Part shown: in pieces, positions 22,369-35,900 of the stretch
Numbering within the stretch: the first letter of the stretch is position 1
How the letters are laid out: each line of letters opens with the position of its first letter
Position numbers and translations under genes: made by a program
Notes under the pieces: generated by a model
Databases searched by the model: none
What the model saw: only the letters and a program-made list of their open reading frames with translations
Told to the model about the DNA's origin: nothing
From: Leuctra nigra
Lineage: Eukaryota > Arthropoda > Insecta > Plecoptera > Leuctridae
Assembly (NCBI GenBank): GCA_934045905.1
Contig: OW203764.1
Location: forward strand, 26,400,954 to 26,464,953
Reading direction: 5' to 3'
Length of the DNA: 64,000 nt

Positions 22369-24600
22369 ACGAGTTTTTATCAGTATTTTTATAACTATTA
22401 GTTGATAAAAAAAAATCATGTACAAATAAGAATGTTTGGTTTGTAGTTGTATTATTTATTTGCATAATATTTGTATAAATTGTCATATTATTTCTTATTT
22501 CACGTCATTTCCACATGTTCATGTTTGTAATTTTAAATTTCTGTTCTTATTTGATTTTGCTCTACAGAGTCCAAGTGACAATCTTTTTTATAATGACAGT
22601 GTTTTATCATTATCAATAAAAAGTGTCTCCCTCTCTCTCTACTGCATTGTTATAATTTATAATTATATGCATTTGCATACAAATCGTTTTTAATATTTAA
22701 TTGAACAGTGTGCACATTGCTAATGAAATGATAAAAGTTCTGTCTGCTGGTTAAGAAGAGTTGCCCCTTTTGTACAAATGAATACCAACGCTTTTCTACG
22801 CTACGTCTACGCTTTTGAAACCTACTCGATTGCCAGTCGATTCGTTGAACATGCTCTAAACCCAGTGCAAATTATTTTCCTCTTTAGTTCAGGATTTACA
22901 ATAGAATGACTATACTGTCCTGAAAATGACAAGACACATTTATTGGTGTGACAGTCAAATCCATCGTTAGATTACGAGTTTCAACTTTTGTAATTAAATC
23001 ATTTGGTTTAGAACATCAAAAGAAGCTGCAAATAGATTCAAACAATGAATTGAAATATAATTGTGTAAATTCCTTTCCTACATTCCGTCATGTAATTAGT
23101 GAAACTTTACTTATTATGAATGTATTTAATTCTCATCTAATTATTCTCACTGCTCTACAAAAACTGCACTGATCACTTAACGCTTCACGGAGTCAGTTGA
23201 CAAAGCATTATTGCAACCCCAAGAATGTTGTTCAATCGTTAAATCACATCCACGCGAGCTAAGAGTGTGAAGAACACAGCAGGAGCATGTTTTTTAATTA
23301 AATAAGTTAAATCTCGAGAGAAGTTTGAAGGAATCCTTGAAGAGACGGGGCAGGTGTCTAATGAAAGACGGGGGATTAGGTTTCTTGATGAGCAAAAGCG
23401 TTGTGTCGTGTGTAATTAAACACGAATGAAATGAGATTCAATTAAAACCAGATGCCCGTGTGTACTGGCGTTAAGACGACTGCTGAATTTGTTCTGACTT
23501 AAGAACTGTTGACCGAAGAGCAGCGTGTACTTTTCATTATTACTTAAGAGTCTATAATACTTGATGAAATCCATGTTTATAAAGCGGTAGTTCCACTCCC
23601 ATACTTCTTCTGAACAGCTTGACCGATTGTCTTCAAAATTTCACAGATTATAGATAAAGAGTAAATCTGTGTTCCAATGGTCTAATGTTTGATTTTTTTC
23701 TTTTTTTCGCGGCAGGGGTGCAAAACGACCTTTAAATTACTCCAGTTTGACCGTCTGCAAAGAGATAAAAACAATTTTGTACATTTTACAAATCATGGAG
23801 AAACAGATTTATCATTTTCTTTAATCCGTAAAATTTTGAAGACTATTGGACATCAGCCGATTCTGAAAAAGTGTGGGCCGTCCACTGACATGGGCCGTCT
23901 TTAATGCTTTTTTTGGTTTTCAATATTTGAATTAAAATAACTTGTTTCGAGCAGTATATGCAATATAAAATACACGATTAAATGTCACAAATGTCACGTA
24001 AAAACCCATAGCTCTTGATAAGAATGTCCATGCATGGGCATAAGAATGGGCATAAGAATGCCCATGCATTCCTATGCATTTTTTAGGGAATTGTGAGGTA
24101 CGTCTGCAGATGAGCATTGGATCCAATCGGGTGTTTTAAAGAAATTATTGTAAACCCAACAGAGATATTATAGACGAAAGTAACTTTTGATATTTGAAAA
24201 AAAAATCTAGAAAAATTGAAGGTAGGTTTAGATTTTTTGCAGCAGAAAAATATTTAAATCTACATATGGTGGCAGTTGTAGGATTTTATTTTTATGTCTA
24301 TAAATATAAATAATACAGACAATGGTGGCGTTTTGAGTATAGACTAGAGTGCTATAACTCTCTAATGAAGATATTATTGACCTCAATTATCCAATTACGT
24401 CAGCAGAGCAATGTCTTAGCTGCTGAAATAAGTAAATGGATATGAAAAAATTATAAGTAACCTAACTATCAGCAAATTAGTAAGAGCAAAGGGTATAAAA
24501 AATCTATTCCAATTGATAATAAGTATTTATTATACATTATTCCAAAAATTTCGGTAAAGCACCCATTAAATGATATTCTAATTTAGAACTTCAGCTCAAC
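22369..24600. other. No gene seen
   Basis: AT-rich, upstream of the AstA coding exon. Frames are short. Around 23590-23900 a GACCGATTGTCTTCAAAATTTC block resembles words in the dispersed repeats, so part of this is transposon debris. Confidence 0.4.
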
Positions 24601-24610
24601 AAGATTTTAG

Positions 24611-24950
24611 TTAAAATGACTAGGGGCTGTGCATATAGGAAGTAACGCTAGAGGGGGGGTGGGAAGGGGAGGAGGGGAATGTACCAATACGTGACAGTCT
24701 GCGACGGGGAAGGGAGAAGAGAGGCATAAGAGCCAGTGTGACATCACGTTTTCATGTAGATATATTTTTAAGCAATTTGATTTAAAGTTGATATCAGGAC
24801 AGTATTTTTCTAAGTAATCTAAAATTTGAAAACAAACCAATTATATAGGGGGGAGAAGTCGATTTTGTGACGCCGTTTTAGGGTAGAGGGTTTTGAAAAG
24901 CACGGCCAAGTGTGACAAGGGGGAGGGAGGGAATAAAAATTGGAATTTTT
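24611..24950. mobile_element. Degraded DNA-transposon remnant, G-rich ends
   Basis: The G-rich block with GTGACAGTCTGCGACGGGGA near 24690 and the inverted-looking GACAAGGGGGAGGGAGGG near 24914 are typical of an insect DNA-transposon terminus pattern. Family and exact ends are uncertain. It lies about 90 bp upstream of the AstA coding exon, inside the presumed first intron. Confidence 0.4.
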
Positions 24951-25014
24951 AGCATGACATCCATTATACACAATAATTATGATCCCTTCATTCTGCATTG
25001 AATAAAATTGTAAC

Positions 25015-25038
25015 CTTTATTTTCCCATCTGCTTTCAG
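25015..25038 (+). other. AstA: Splice acceptor of AstA coding exon
   Basis: A pyrimidine-rich run ends in CAG two bases before the ATG, so at least one upstream 5' UTR exon exists. Confidence 0.85.
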
Positions 25039-25039
25039 A

Positions 25040-26068
25040 ATGCCGTTAGTGTCCACATTCTGTCGTCTCTCGTCGCTGCTCCTGCTGTCGCTGGTGATCC
25101 TGGGTTCAAGCCCCGCTCACGGCACCGAGTCCGCACCCTCCAGCGACGAGTCAGCTGCGATCATATCCAAGCAGTCATCCCCTTCATACGTTGACAATGA
25201 TGAGCTTTTGCTTCGTCTACAAGACTACGCCAACAACGTAGGAAAGAGAGCTTACAGCTATGTTTCTGAATTTAAACGCTTGCCCGTCTACAACTTTGGC
25301 CTGGGGAAGAGAAGTCCGTCACAGCTGTATGGGTTTGGTTTGGGAAAGCGAGCAAGTGGTGGAAGGACTTATTCATTTGGTCTTGGGAAAAGAGGAGATG
25401 ACTATGATGACGAATTCAATCTAAATGAACAGAATTATGAAGGTGAAGATAATGATGATGACACAAGAGATGAAGATGAGCTGGTAGAAAAAAGAAATCG
25501 TCTCTATTCTTTCGGTTTGGGAAAGAGAACAAAACCATACAGCTTTGGTCTCGGCAAACGCGCCGCTGGAGATCAACGTACGTATGCATACGATTCTTAT
25601 AAACGAGTACCGCAAATGTACAGCTTCGGTCTCGGTAAACGCTCGAACAATGAGCGGCTCTATTCGTTTGGCCTCGGAAAACGTCTTCCAAAACAGAGCT
25701 CAAGGTTCGGCTTCGGTCTGGGAAAGCGCGACGCAGAAGAGTTCGACGACGAGGAGAAGCGGGCCGCTGGCGACCACCGCTTCTCCTTCGGTCTCGGTAA
25801 GAGGGAGATCTCGCAGAAAGACACCGACGAGGTCACTGCTACGTCTGCCATCGAGAGCAAACCCGAAGGTCACGGAAGAGCAAAACGCAGCTTGCAATAC
25901 GGATTCGGACTGGGGAAACGATCACGCTACGAACAGGATTCAGATGAAAAGCAGCAAGCGGACAACGAGAATGATTTGTCTAGATATGCACGAAGGCAGT
26001 ATAGTTTTGGACTTGGAAAGAGAATTCCCATGTATGATTTTGGGATCGGGAAGCGATCCGAGGATTAA
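25040..26068 (+). CDS. AstA: Allatostatin-A (FGLamide) neuropeptide precursor, 342 aa
   Basis: A secreted prepropeptide, cut at dibasic sites into amidated peptides that act on galanin-like GPCRs to inhibit juvenile-hormone synthesis and gut muscle. Residues 1-28 are a signal peptide with a Leu-rich core. Eleven copies of ...FGLGKR give FGL-amides and the last copy reads IPMYDFGIGKR, a FGI-amide. The first is preceded by AYSYVSEFKR, as in cockroach AST-A where the internal Lys-Arg may be retained. Acidic spacers separate groups of peptides. One slot, AAGDQRTYAYDSYKR, keeps its place and dibasic end but has lost FGLG and cannot be amidated. The ATG at 25040 lies just after a splice acceptor; an in-frame TTG further left is intronic. 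The coding region is one exon, with AATAAA at 26077-26082. Confidence 0.98.
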   Translation: MPLVSTFCRLSSLLLLSLVILGSSPAHGTESAPSSDESAAIISKQSSPSYVDNDELLLRLQDYANNVGKRAYSYVSEFKRLPVYNFGLGKRSPSQLYGFGLGKRASGGRTYSFGLGKRGDDYDDEFNLNEQNYEGEDNDDDTRDEDELVEKRNRLYSFGLGKRTKPYSFGLGKRAAGDQRTYAYDSYKRVPQMYSFGLGKRSNNERLYSFGLGKRLPKQSSRFGFGLGKRDAEEFDDEEKRAAGDHRFSFGLGKREISQKDTDEVTATSAIESKPEGHGRAKRSLQYGFGLGKRSRYEQDSDEKQQADNENDLSRYARRQYSFGLGKRIPMYDFGIGKRSED

Positions 26069-26076
26069 AACCAGTC

Positions 26077-26082
26077 AATAAA
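26077..26082 (+). terminator. AstA: Polyadenylation signal candidate of AstA
   Basis: AATAAA starts 9 bases after the stop codon. It would give a very short 3' UTR; AT-rich alternatives exist further down (for example near 26373). Confidence 0.4.
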
Positions 26083-26634
26083 ATTCCATCAAAGCTCTGA
26101 ATTTTATTTTTGACTTTAAAAATGTGCCATCTCAATTATAATGTAAATGTACCACCTCAATTATTTGTGTATTATTATTTACCTTGACTACCTTAAGACT
26201 CAAAATAATCTAGTAATTCCTGAAATAATATGTACATTATTACTCCATAAAATCAGATTTGTCAAGAAGATTTATTAGATAAGATAAATCATAAGTACCT
26301 ACCTACCTATAAGAATTAATTGGAGAATTGAGGTGAAATTGACTTAATTCAGTCCTTATTAATATAATATACTAAATAAAATAATTAATTTGTTATTGAC
26401 TTATCACTCAAGCTACTTAAAATTCTATATAAAAAATGATACGATATTGTTGTTGAATGTAATAATAATATAATCACTTATGGTTTCATTAGTGTGTCTA
26501 TTATTGATTTCCTCTGTATCATAAAGCCTTCTTCTGATGGAAGATTTCTTGAGATCAAATATAATTTTAGAGGTGAAACTCAGAATCTAGGCCAATCATA
26601 TGGCATCGAGTTGGAAAAAACTTCGATATGGTTA

Positions 26635-27265
26635 CCTACTAGGAAAACGCTCAGAGAAACGCGTTGATGAGCGAGCACGAAGATGCGCAACATCTCCAAC
26701 CGAATACGGTCCACTCAATAAAAGATAACTATAACTACATCATTACTGATTTCATTGCAACTTTTCATTGATATACTCTGAAACAATTGAATAAGAGGTA
26801 CCATGAATTTGCTAATTTTCAATCAAACTCTTCTGAGACCGATTTAAAACTCATAAAATGTCAATATGTCTGTAAATACTTGACTGATTGGGCTTAAAAT
26901 GTGTAAAATTATAAATAATGATGGTCTTGATCACCATGCAAAATTTGTACTTAACCGGAACATTTAGATTTTCGACCAATCAGAAGATATTATTTAACTT
27001 AAATTAATTGGAGGATTTGGCTGAAAATTTAAGTCAATGTATTAAGTCAATGTAGGTCAATAATATTTTTTTAATTTTAATCCATCAGCGGTTTCCCCAA
27101 AAAATGGTTCTGCAACGCCAAGAGATTGTCCGTACATGTGTAAACATTTTTAGCTTGATCGGAGAAACGGTGCAACCTGTATAGCGGTACGGACAAAAGA
27201 ACCAAAAAACAGAGGTCCGTGTGAAAGAGCCAAAAAAGTGAGTGGTTCGCTCAAAAATCATAATT
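26635..27265 (+). repeat. Dispersed repeat R1, copy A
   Basis: Starts at about AGGAAAACGCTCAGAGAAAC followed by GCGTTGATGAGCG, and ends in GAAACGGTGCAACCTG, CAGAGGTCCGTG and GTTCGCTC blocks. The same ordered blocks occur at 37571-38500. Non-coding. Confidence 0.65.
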
Positions 27266-27439
27266 CACATTTTCTGCTCTTCTATATTCCTGTAATCATT
27301 TACTAATTAATCAATAAAATTAATAATTCTAATTCTAAATTCTAAATATTTAAATTCAAAACTGTTCCAAATTGCAAGTGTTCAGACATTGTTTTTCAAG
27401 CATCTCTTCACCATGGTACTCTTATGGCACTTTCTCTGT

Positions 27440-27850
27440 TATTTTTTTCTTTTTCTTTTTTTGCCTGAACTGTCCAGGTCAAATCGCACAACCAATCGAT
27501 CTTAAATTGTGCACACATACTAACGTAATCTATGCAATCTCTGGGATTGTTTTTAAAGGGGATCCAGTAATTGTGATCATTGACCGATCATCTTAAAACT
27601 TCGCATGGTCATTGGGACCAACATTAGAGGTATTTTTGCCAATTTGATGACTATTCTGTAGTTATTTTCAAAAGTTATTGTAATTTTAAGGACATTTTAT
27701 TCTATAATCTTAAAATATTTCAAAAGGATGCTTCAGTTCCAAGGCCTGTAGATCAGCTGATACTTGCAAACGCATATCAAATCGCATGCAGTACGAGGCT
27801 CGCTCATCAACGCGATACACTGAGCGTTTTTGCCGCTTTCCTAGTAAGCA
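27440..27850 (-). repeat. Dispersed repeat R1, copy B (inverted)
   Basis: Starts with a T-rich tract (the complement of the A-rich segment in copy C) and ends GAGGCTCGCTCATCAACGCG. It lies head-to-head with copy A. A further small plus-strand fragment with GTTGGTCTCAATGACCAT occurs at about 28020-28140. Confidence 0.6.
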
Positions 27851-27868
27851 TCCTAAGTAAGCACCTAA

Positions 27869-27968
27869 GGTCGGTGACAAGCAAAGATGCATTAGCATTG
27901 CCACTTTAGCATTGCCAGGTATTGGGCGGCCCGTGCTAGCGCTGGTTCATCTTTGCCTGTCACCGACC
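27869..27968. mobile_element. 100-bp palindromic MITE-like element
   Basis: GGTCGGTGACAAGCAAAGATG at the left and CATCTTTGCCTGTCACCGACC at the right are inverted repeats around a roughly 60-bp centre. TA-rich flanks suggest a TA target, but no clear duplication is seen. Confidence 0.65.
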
Positions 27969-29828
27969 ATAGGTACATCGGTATGATGCAACAACTCTAA
28001 CTGAAATTCCTTCTTAATTCCCTCAGTCCTTGACTAAAATTTGTAAAATATTATAAAATGTTGGTCTCAATGACCATAAAAAATTTGACTAGATCGAACG
28101 TAATATTTCAATTTCACTTTTCAGCCAGAGAATTTTGCTCAACAAGTCCAGTACGGCACTAGGTAGGTCAACAAAATAACAACAAATAACAAAAAAAGAA
28201 ATAACACCGTATTTCTATGTAAAATGCATCAATTACTGCAGGCAAAGACTGGCGATGGGAAGCAAACTGAGAGTTGCTTCCACCAGTCCGACTGCAGCCG
28301 AGCTACCCCGAGGAGACACGATTGAAGAGAACGTTGCAGTTGGTGCGCAAGAGAGTACAAATGAACAAGGAGAAAAAATATCTGTTGCATTTCTAAACTT
28401 ATATTATCCATAAACAAATAGCTCAGTTTTTCAGTTTACGCAACTTCTACAAAATTATTCTCTACCTCTAATGCTCTGAAAAAATTAATTTTCCTTCTAA
28501 AAACAACAAAAAATTGTACAATTGTACATTTTGGTAATAGGTATATAAAGCATTTAAAAATTGTATGTATATAAAATTAAGAAAGTCCCTGGGGGGCAAC
28601 CCTAAGATTCCCCCTCATGATGCATCCTAATTTATTTCGTGGGAATTTGCTTCCCTCAGTTACAATTTCACGGCACACCACTCTCTTGGTCGTCTTGTTT
28701 AATTAATTGTATCCACCATGACTGCTCCATGTTTCCCATGTACTATCTATGTGTTATCTAAGAAGGTATGTGCCCTACTACAATTATAAGAGCAATTTGC
28801 TTCAAAGCTATCTTAAAGTTCAACATTGTAGTGCCAGCATTCACTGTTACAAAAAGGCTTCCAACCTAAAGATGCTTATTTCAAGAGTTGTTCCATAAGT
28901 TCTTTGACTGGTCATCTACCTTCAACCCTGAACCATGATGAGCCATTCGATAACCTTTAGCGCGAGTACCTTTTTTAAAGAGTATCTTTCTTTAAATAAA
29001 TGTATGAATTGTTTTTAAAATCAAAAGAGGACTCACCATCGATAATGCTCTTTTCTGCTGAATGAACTTCCACGTGACTCTGCGAGCTGCACTTAGTTTT
29101 ATTAATTATTATTCATTCTTATCATTATTATATCCACTATATTATCCTAATTCTTCCAGTTACTGTGGAACTGGTACGTGCAACAGAAGGCAACAGCATG
29201 TAGCCGTCTCTGTAAGCATAACAAAATATCTTTGTGATATTGAAACATTTAGGAGAACCAAATAGACTTTTAAGTTGTAAGTAAAAAAAAAGCCTAAGAT
29301 TAGACTATTTAAATATTTATTTTATACTCTTATTCAATACATAATAATTATTAAATATTGTAACAATTTTGTCTTTTAAGCATTCATGTTTGTTATCGAG
29401 CAGTGTCAAATTTTACATGTAGAAGGAATGGTGTAGAAACTTTTCAATATATAACTTTATAAAAAAAAAATTAATGAATATATCAAACGGCCAATCCACA
29501 CATCAACTTTTGGTTGAGCTATGTACTTAGTCTGCACATGTACACTCAACAAAATTTTCATTCATTGATACTAAAGTTTTAAAATTAAATTTCACAATAA
29601 AAAAAGAAGAAAAATCTTCACGAAAAAAGTGCTCATCTTATAGACACTTTTTGCCAAACTAAAAACGGTGTTCCAAATATAAGTGGATTGGCTGAACAAG
29701 ATTGTATAGCAGAACTAAACTGCTCAACAAAAAGTATGAAAGTCTAAATCGGCCTCTATGTAAATTAGCAACACATGTTGTGAATTGACTCAAGTGCATT
29801 GAGAACACAATTGACCCGTGTCCAGAGT
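27969..29828. other. No gene seen; 3' side of Zfand2
   Basis: AT-rich, apart from the R1 fragment near 28.1 kb. The minus-strand 3' UTR of Zfand2 must begin at 29828 and run leftward. TTTATT-type complements of a polyadenylation signal are frequent, so its end cannot be fixed. Confidence 0.4.
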
Positions 29829-29999
29829 TCACGCAAGGTTGCACGAGCTCTTGGTCTGCTGCGCGGTGTGCAGTCGCTCGGATTCCGCGATGGCGCGCGC
29901 CAGCATCAGGTCTTCGTCCACGGAACCCACTTCGGACTGGCAGCTCGGTGAATCTTGCATCGACATGGCAAGGGCGCGGGCCAAGGCTTCGTCTTCACT
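29829..29999 (-). CDS. Zfand2: Zfand2 exon 6, UIMs and CaaX end
   Basis: Acceptor TTTGCAG. Encodes both ubiquitin-interacting motifs and ends SSCNLA and TGA. Locally GC-rich compared with its surroundings. Confidence 0.95.
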   Translation of the reverse strand, partial: SEDEALARALAMSMQDSPSCQSEVGSVDEDLMLARAIAESERLHTAQQTKSSCNLA

Positions 30000-32900
30000 C
30001 TGCAAACACATGAGTTGCGTATTAATTGCCATGTTTAGCAATTACAGATGACTAGTCAAGCTGCACGACCCATTGACACATTGGCATTGATGTGTTATGT
30101 TTAGGGCTGGGAAAACTGAGCAGTTTAGTTTAAATGCTCTCAAAATGTCAGTTTAAAACATTTACTGAGCATAAAAATGATACAAGGATATTTATTGACT
30201 CTCCCCCCTGTGCAACCACTTTCAAGACCATGTGTCATTCTGAGAGCTTATCAACATTTTTGAAATTAATAATTATACACTGCTCAAAACTTTCCTTCTG
30301 ATCAAAATCAAAATAAATTTAAATTTAAATTGCAATATTATTCAACAACTTGCACTTGTTGTTTATTGAAATAAGCACTCCCGCATCTCGACTGATCTAT
30401 AAATATATGCAATTACGCAGTGATTTCCAGTCTTTCCATTCTACTACTCATTGTGAAGATATGAACTTTCTTCATATTCTCACAGAGGCTATGTCACCAG
30501 CAAAAAAGGTCAATAGTAATACATGTTAAACGGCATATAGCTTCAGCCTTGAAGTGACTTCTTGCTGGGTGGGCGTGAGATAGTAGCTAGAGGGGGAGGG
30601 GTAAAAGTATCACAGCTGATCGCAGCATTCTGACGAACTGACATCAAAATAAATAGACAAAACAACTGGTGTTAGGTATTCTTTGATACAGTTTTGAGTA
30701 TTACAAATGTCAACACTTTTTACGATTAAAAGTTTACCAATGTTTAAACGCAAGCCTGACGATTAAACGTTTAAGCGCCCACCCCTAGTTATGTTAATTG
30801 TTCAAGGATACATTCTAAAATCCAAGGATGCAGTTTCTGCATCCATGTCCTACTGAGGGATTACCTGTACAAATTAATGTGTTGTGTGTATGTGCATACT
30901 GGTGGCTATAACAAATGTATTAGTCAATAATAAATAACAATCTATTCTAGTCCAAGCTGGTACAGTTGCAGTACAGCAACCGGAGCTATGAAGTCAACTA
31001 GGTTGTTGGCGAGGGGCAGGTGGGGGACTGGTAAATCTTGTGACGGGTGTTAAGAAAGCATTGCCGCATATAGCGAGGGAGTCACGTGACACAAGTCATA
31101 TACACACAGTGAATTTGCTGGGGCTAAGAATAGGGTAAACTAAACCCCATAAAAAAACAAATATCAACCAAAGAGAATTCAATTAGGAGATGGCCACTGA
31201 ATAAAAACAATTTTCTCAATGTGTTTTTAGTTAGGTATACTTCTGGCATCTGGAATGGACGCAGCAGTAGGCCTTAAACTTCAACAAATATTTTATTGTT
31301 TAAATAAATTATAACACTAAAACATATTTTGCTCCCTACTTGTTTAAATAAGCTGGTAGGGTACCAAGCCAAACCCACTGGAAACTTCAGGGTTAGGCAT
31401 GAAGAGGGACCTGCATAAAAAGGAGCGCCATTTACATCTCGAGTAATGTGGACACATAGAGCATTTGGAGGGCTCTTGGCTTGGGCGAGCTTATGAAGTG
31501 AGCCAGAAGGATTTTGCACAGCTGAGGCATGTTTTGATACTTTTTGATTCTGACAATAGATAGGGTCTAGTACTTCAGGAAAGGAGAACAATCTCTGCAA
31601 TCTCCGCAATCTACAGCAGATCCCAGAGATAGGATCTATGATATATGATTTAGGGTTTAAATGTCTGCTTAGTTGTGTGATTTAGCAATTTTGTCTGATC
31701 TTTGATCTGTATGATATCATCGTTCTGCTAGTCCTTATTATTCCTACTATGTTATTGGTGTACGCATTAAATCACTACAACCGCCTTTGCGCGCTGTAGG
31801 TAACCTACCTATGTTATAAAGATAGGGCCTTGCACTTGTGATCAACTACAGAATTATGTTCTCACCAGGCTTCCTTGTATGCTGGAAAACGCTGGCTGAG
31901 TTTGGACGGAACGTTGTTGACGATGAAACAGATTTGGTCCCGAAGTCTTGGAGGTTTGTGTCCTAGTTGGTCCACTGCTTCCGCTCGCGTTAGACAGTCT
32001 TGAGGTGGCCGCTTCACTGAAATCAACCAAACATATTTCATCAAATAGATCACTTACAAGCTTAGTCAATACACAACATACAGGACAGCTTTTAATTACT
32101 TTACACTTTATACATGGTATTGACTGGTATTGCTGGTATTGACATCGATGAAATGGAAAAGATGAGTCAATGCATGATGTCAACGTTAATTTCATAATTT
32201 AATCCACTCAATATGTTCATACTAATTCATTACGACAAATTGAGTGCATGTAGTGCCATTACTAGAGATTTCAGCCTGATGTAGGTAAGTCTACACTTAT
32301 TGTAGGTATAAATTTAAATGTACCTATAGTCTACGAATTTATGTAATGCTAATACAATAGATGGAAGCAGGAGGTAATTCACGAGACTTTTCTTGCTACT
32401 ACTACAACCCAGGAAGTAGAACAGAAGAACAGAAGATGTCACTTATTTTAATACAGCAAGAATCATTCACCTAATATGGCATGTTTACAAAGATCAATAG
32501 CAGAAGTAGAAGAAGTAGCAGAAGTATCCCTGCTGAAAATTCTTGCCAAGATCTTGCAAGATCTTGCAAGATCTTGCTAAGATCTTGTATTAACCAAGAT
32601 CTTGCCAAGATCTTGCTAAGATCTTATCAAGATCTTGGATTTACCAAGATCTTGACAAGATCTTGGTAAGGTCTTTGCAAGATCTTGTATTAAACAAGAT
32701 CTTGCTAAGATCTTACCAAGATCTTGGTAATATCTTGATAAGATCTTATCAAGATCTTGACAAGACCTAATCAAGATCTTGCTAAGATCTTACCAAGATC
32801 TTGCCAAGATCTTACCAAGATCTTGGTAATATCTTGATAAGATCTTATCAAGATCTTGACAAGACCTAATCAAGATCTTGCCAAGATCTTACCAAGATCT

Positions 32901-35900
32901 TGGTAAGATCTTGGTAATATCTTAATAAGATTTTATCAAGATCTTGACAAGACCTAATCAAGATCTTGCCAAGATCTTGCCAAGATTTTGCCAAGATCTT
33001 GCTAAGGCCCTTAGGAAAATTTCCTATAGTATATTTTGAAGTAGGTATTCCAAAGTATTATGTAATAACGTGTAGTAAACTATAGTATGTGCTATAGTAC
33101 TTGAAGTACGTGCAAAAACTTACTCCATAATACCATAGATTACTGAAGTAAATTCTACAGTATCGGTGGTAAACTAAAGTATAAACTACAGTATTTTTAC
33201 TACCGCTGAAATAGACTGTTTTTTACTCTGGAGTAAATATACTTGACCTACTGTAGTAATTGTTGATAAATAAATAATAATAATAATTCTAAGTATGTAC
33301 TATAGTGTTTTTACTACTTGCGATATATACTGCAGTTTTCTATAGTAAAGTTATAGGGAACGTACTTCACTGTAGTAATTCGAAGTATGTAGCTAGAGTA
33401 CTTTGACTACAGACAGAATAAGTTTGCTATAGTAAGTTCTATAGGTAGTATATATACTTCATTGAAAATCTATAGTATCTCATCTGTAGTAAAGAAAAGT
33501 GTAATCTACAGTATGTTTACTATAGCCGATTTATATTGTAGTTTAGTAAATTCTGAAGTATCTTCATTGACTTTTTACTACAGTATTTGTAGTAGTAAGG
33601 TATATAAACTACAGAATTTTTACTTCATTGACTTAGAAAATTTGCACCACATCACCTAGTAAAATAAACTATAGTAATTATACTACAGAGCGTGAGCTGA
33701 TATATTTTATGGGGAAATATCACAGATCAATTTACTTTATAAATAAATCTTAATATTTATCGTTTCTCCTATTTTATCATGTTAATAACAATATAATGAT
33801 CCACTAAATAATATAAATATGTTCACTTAAATATGAAAACTCAATATGATCACTATTAGCGCAGCTAAGTCTTGTCTGCACCGGTGGCCTACTCGGTAAG
33901 ACGCTCGACTACGGACCACAAGATCGCAGGTTCAAAACACGGCGGTTCCACGGGATTTTATAATTGAAATGTGTAATCAAACCTTGTCCAATACTTCAGA
34001 AGAGGTTTCCCGAATGCAAATGAGTATTCATAAATATAGAAAATTTTATTTTTTTATGAAATTTTAACGTTTTTTTGGCAGCAAAATGTACAAGATCTTG
34101 CTAAGATCTTGCAAGATCTTGCTGAGTTCTTGCAAGATCTTGCTAAGATCTTGCAAGATCTTGCTAAGATCTTGGCAAGATCTTAGCAAGATCTTGCAAG
34201 ATCTTAGCAAGATCTTCAGCAGGGATTCCTATGATTCAACTTGTACCACAGTTTACGAGATTCATTTATAATGTAGATAGCGTGTTCTCTTTTAAAGTAA
34301 GATTTGCAAGATTTAAAGCAAAGATACAAACTTCTCAACACAAAATATAACATTCTTAAAAATCTCGAATTTTTACATATTTTCTAATGAATTATACAAG
34401 CCCCTTGACGTTCACCTACGTGGTGATCAAAGTACAGCCCTGCGGCAGATGATGGAGTCTTCTTAGACCCCGAACATTTTAAGATATATGTAGAATTCAT
34501 AATAATTAATTATTAGGTAGGTATTAAATATTATCTTACATTACCTAATTTAATGAATTACCAATTACCAACATTCAACAATAAGATAAAATAGCCACAG
34601 AGAGAGCTTGAAAGTGATTTATTCGATCGATATAAAGATTGAAGAATATTATTTCCCAAACATGCCACAGCACTTTTACTAGAGTACATACTAGAGTACA
34701 TTGTGTAATTTGTAGGATTGTGAGCACAATTAAGAGTAACTGACAAAGACTTACGCTGCTCTTCGTCTGGAAGCGGCTGCAGCACCTTCGCACTTGTGGT
34801 CGTTTGGATGTCGGTGCTTCAAGCAGAAGTTCAGCTTGCAGTCGTTGCACAGCACGGGCACCACCTCCTTAATACGACAGTTCTTCACGGAGCACTTGTT
34901 TATGAACACCTGTAACAATGCGAACAGATTCATGGCTATGGGAAACTAAACTTTCAACATAACAACTCTGAAATAGTAATGAAGTGTTCGTTAGGAAGGT
35001 AATTACAAATTGAATTGACAATTTGGTATCAACAAAATACCGTTATACCGATGACAGACCAGAAGGTCGATATAGAACAATTTCTTTCTTTGATTACCTA
35101 CCTACCTATTAAAAGTGTCAAAATTAGGTTTCCAATAGTTGGTCGGTTGAACCAAAAATATGGTTTCAAATGTTTTTACTTTTTGTATGGTTAATTGACC
35201 TCCTTTGAATATGACATTACAAAATCTACCACCTGGGATGGGGCTGCTGTATGTCACTCATCATTCATAAAAGATGCACTCTGGTTGGTAAATTTTGTAA
35301 CTTGGTATGGTAGGAAGGGAGGTATTACATTAGTTACATATTTCCAAACCGAAAACAGGCAAATGGAGCAAAGTGACGGCAAAAAGTCTGTGATAAATAC
35401 TCTTAATAACATTCAGTTTCTGTTGACACAATCAACATCAATTGAGATAGGTACCTACTACTAACAAATCTATTTACCATCACATTATCAATTCATTTAA
35501 AAATCCCCAAGTAGGCTACCTACTTTACAAAAACACCTTACTGCAAATGTACTGATAGATTATTCACTTTGTTGCAGTTTGGTGTCAACATGGAAACATG
35601 TTTCAATCTGAATACGAGATCTCCTTTAACTCACTTTACGTTTATTCTTGGCAGGATCCGACTGACAATCGCTGTCGATGTGAGCCCCGACTGCGATGTC
35701 CGGCTGTTCTCCTCGCTTCACCGGGATGGGAATGTTGCACAGCGGACAGACGGGCACTTGAACGTCCTTCTTGTACGCAGACGGACATCCATGGTTCTGG
35801 TAACTCACATGCTCCTTACTGCAACACACACAAATCGTCTCATCAGAGAGAACTTCTTTCCATCGCAAAGCTGCCTTCTGTGCACCTTTGTGCTTGTCCC

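Noticed and set aside
31274..31609. 111-codon minus-strand frame in Zfand2 intron 5
   Set aside because: No domain recognised and it does not fit the phase of the neighbouring Zfand2 exons; possibly decayed transposon DNA.
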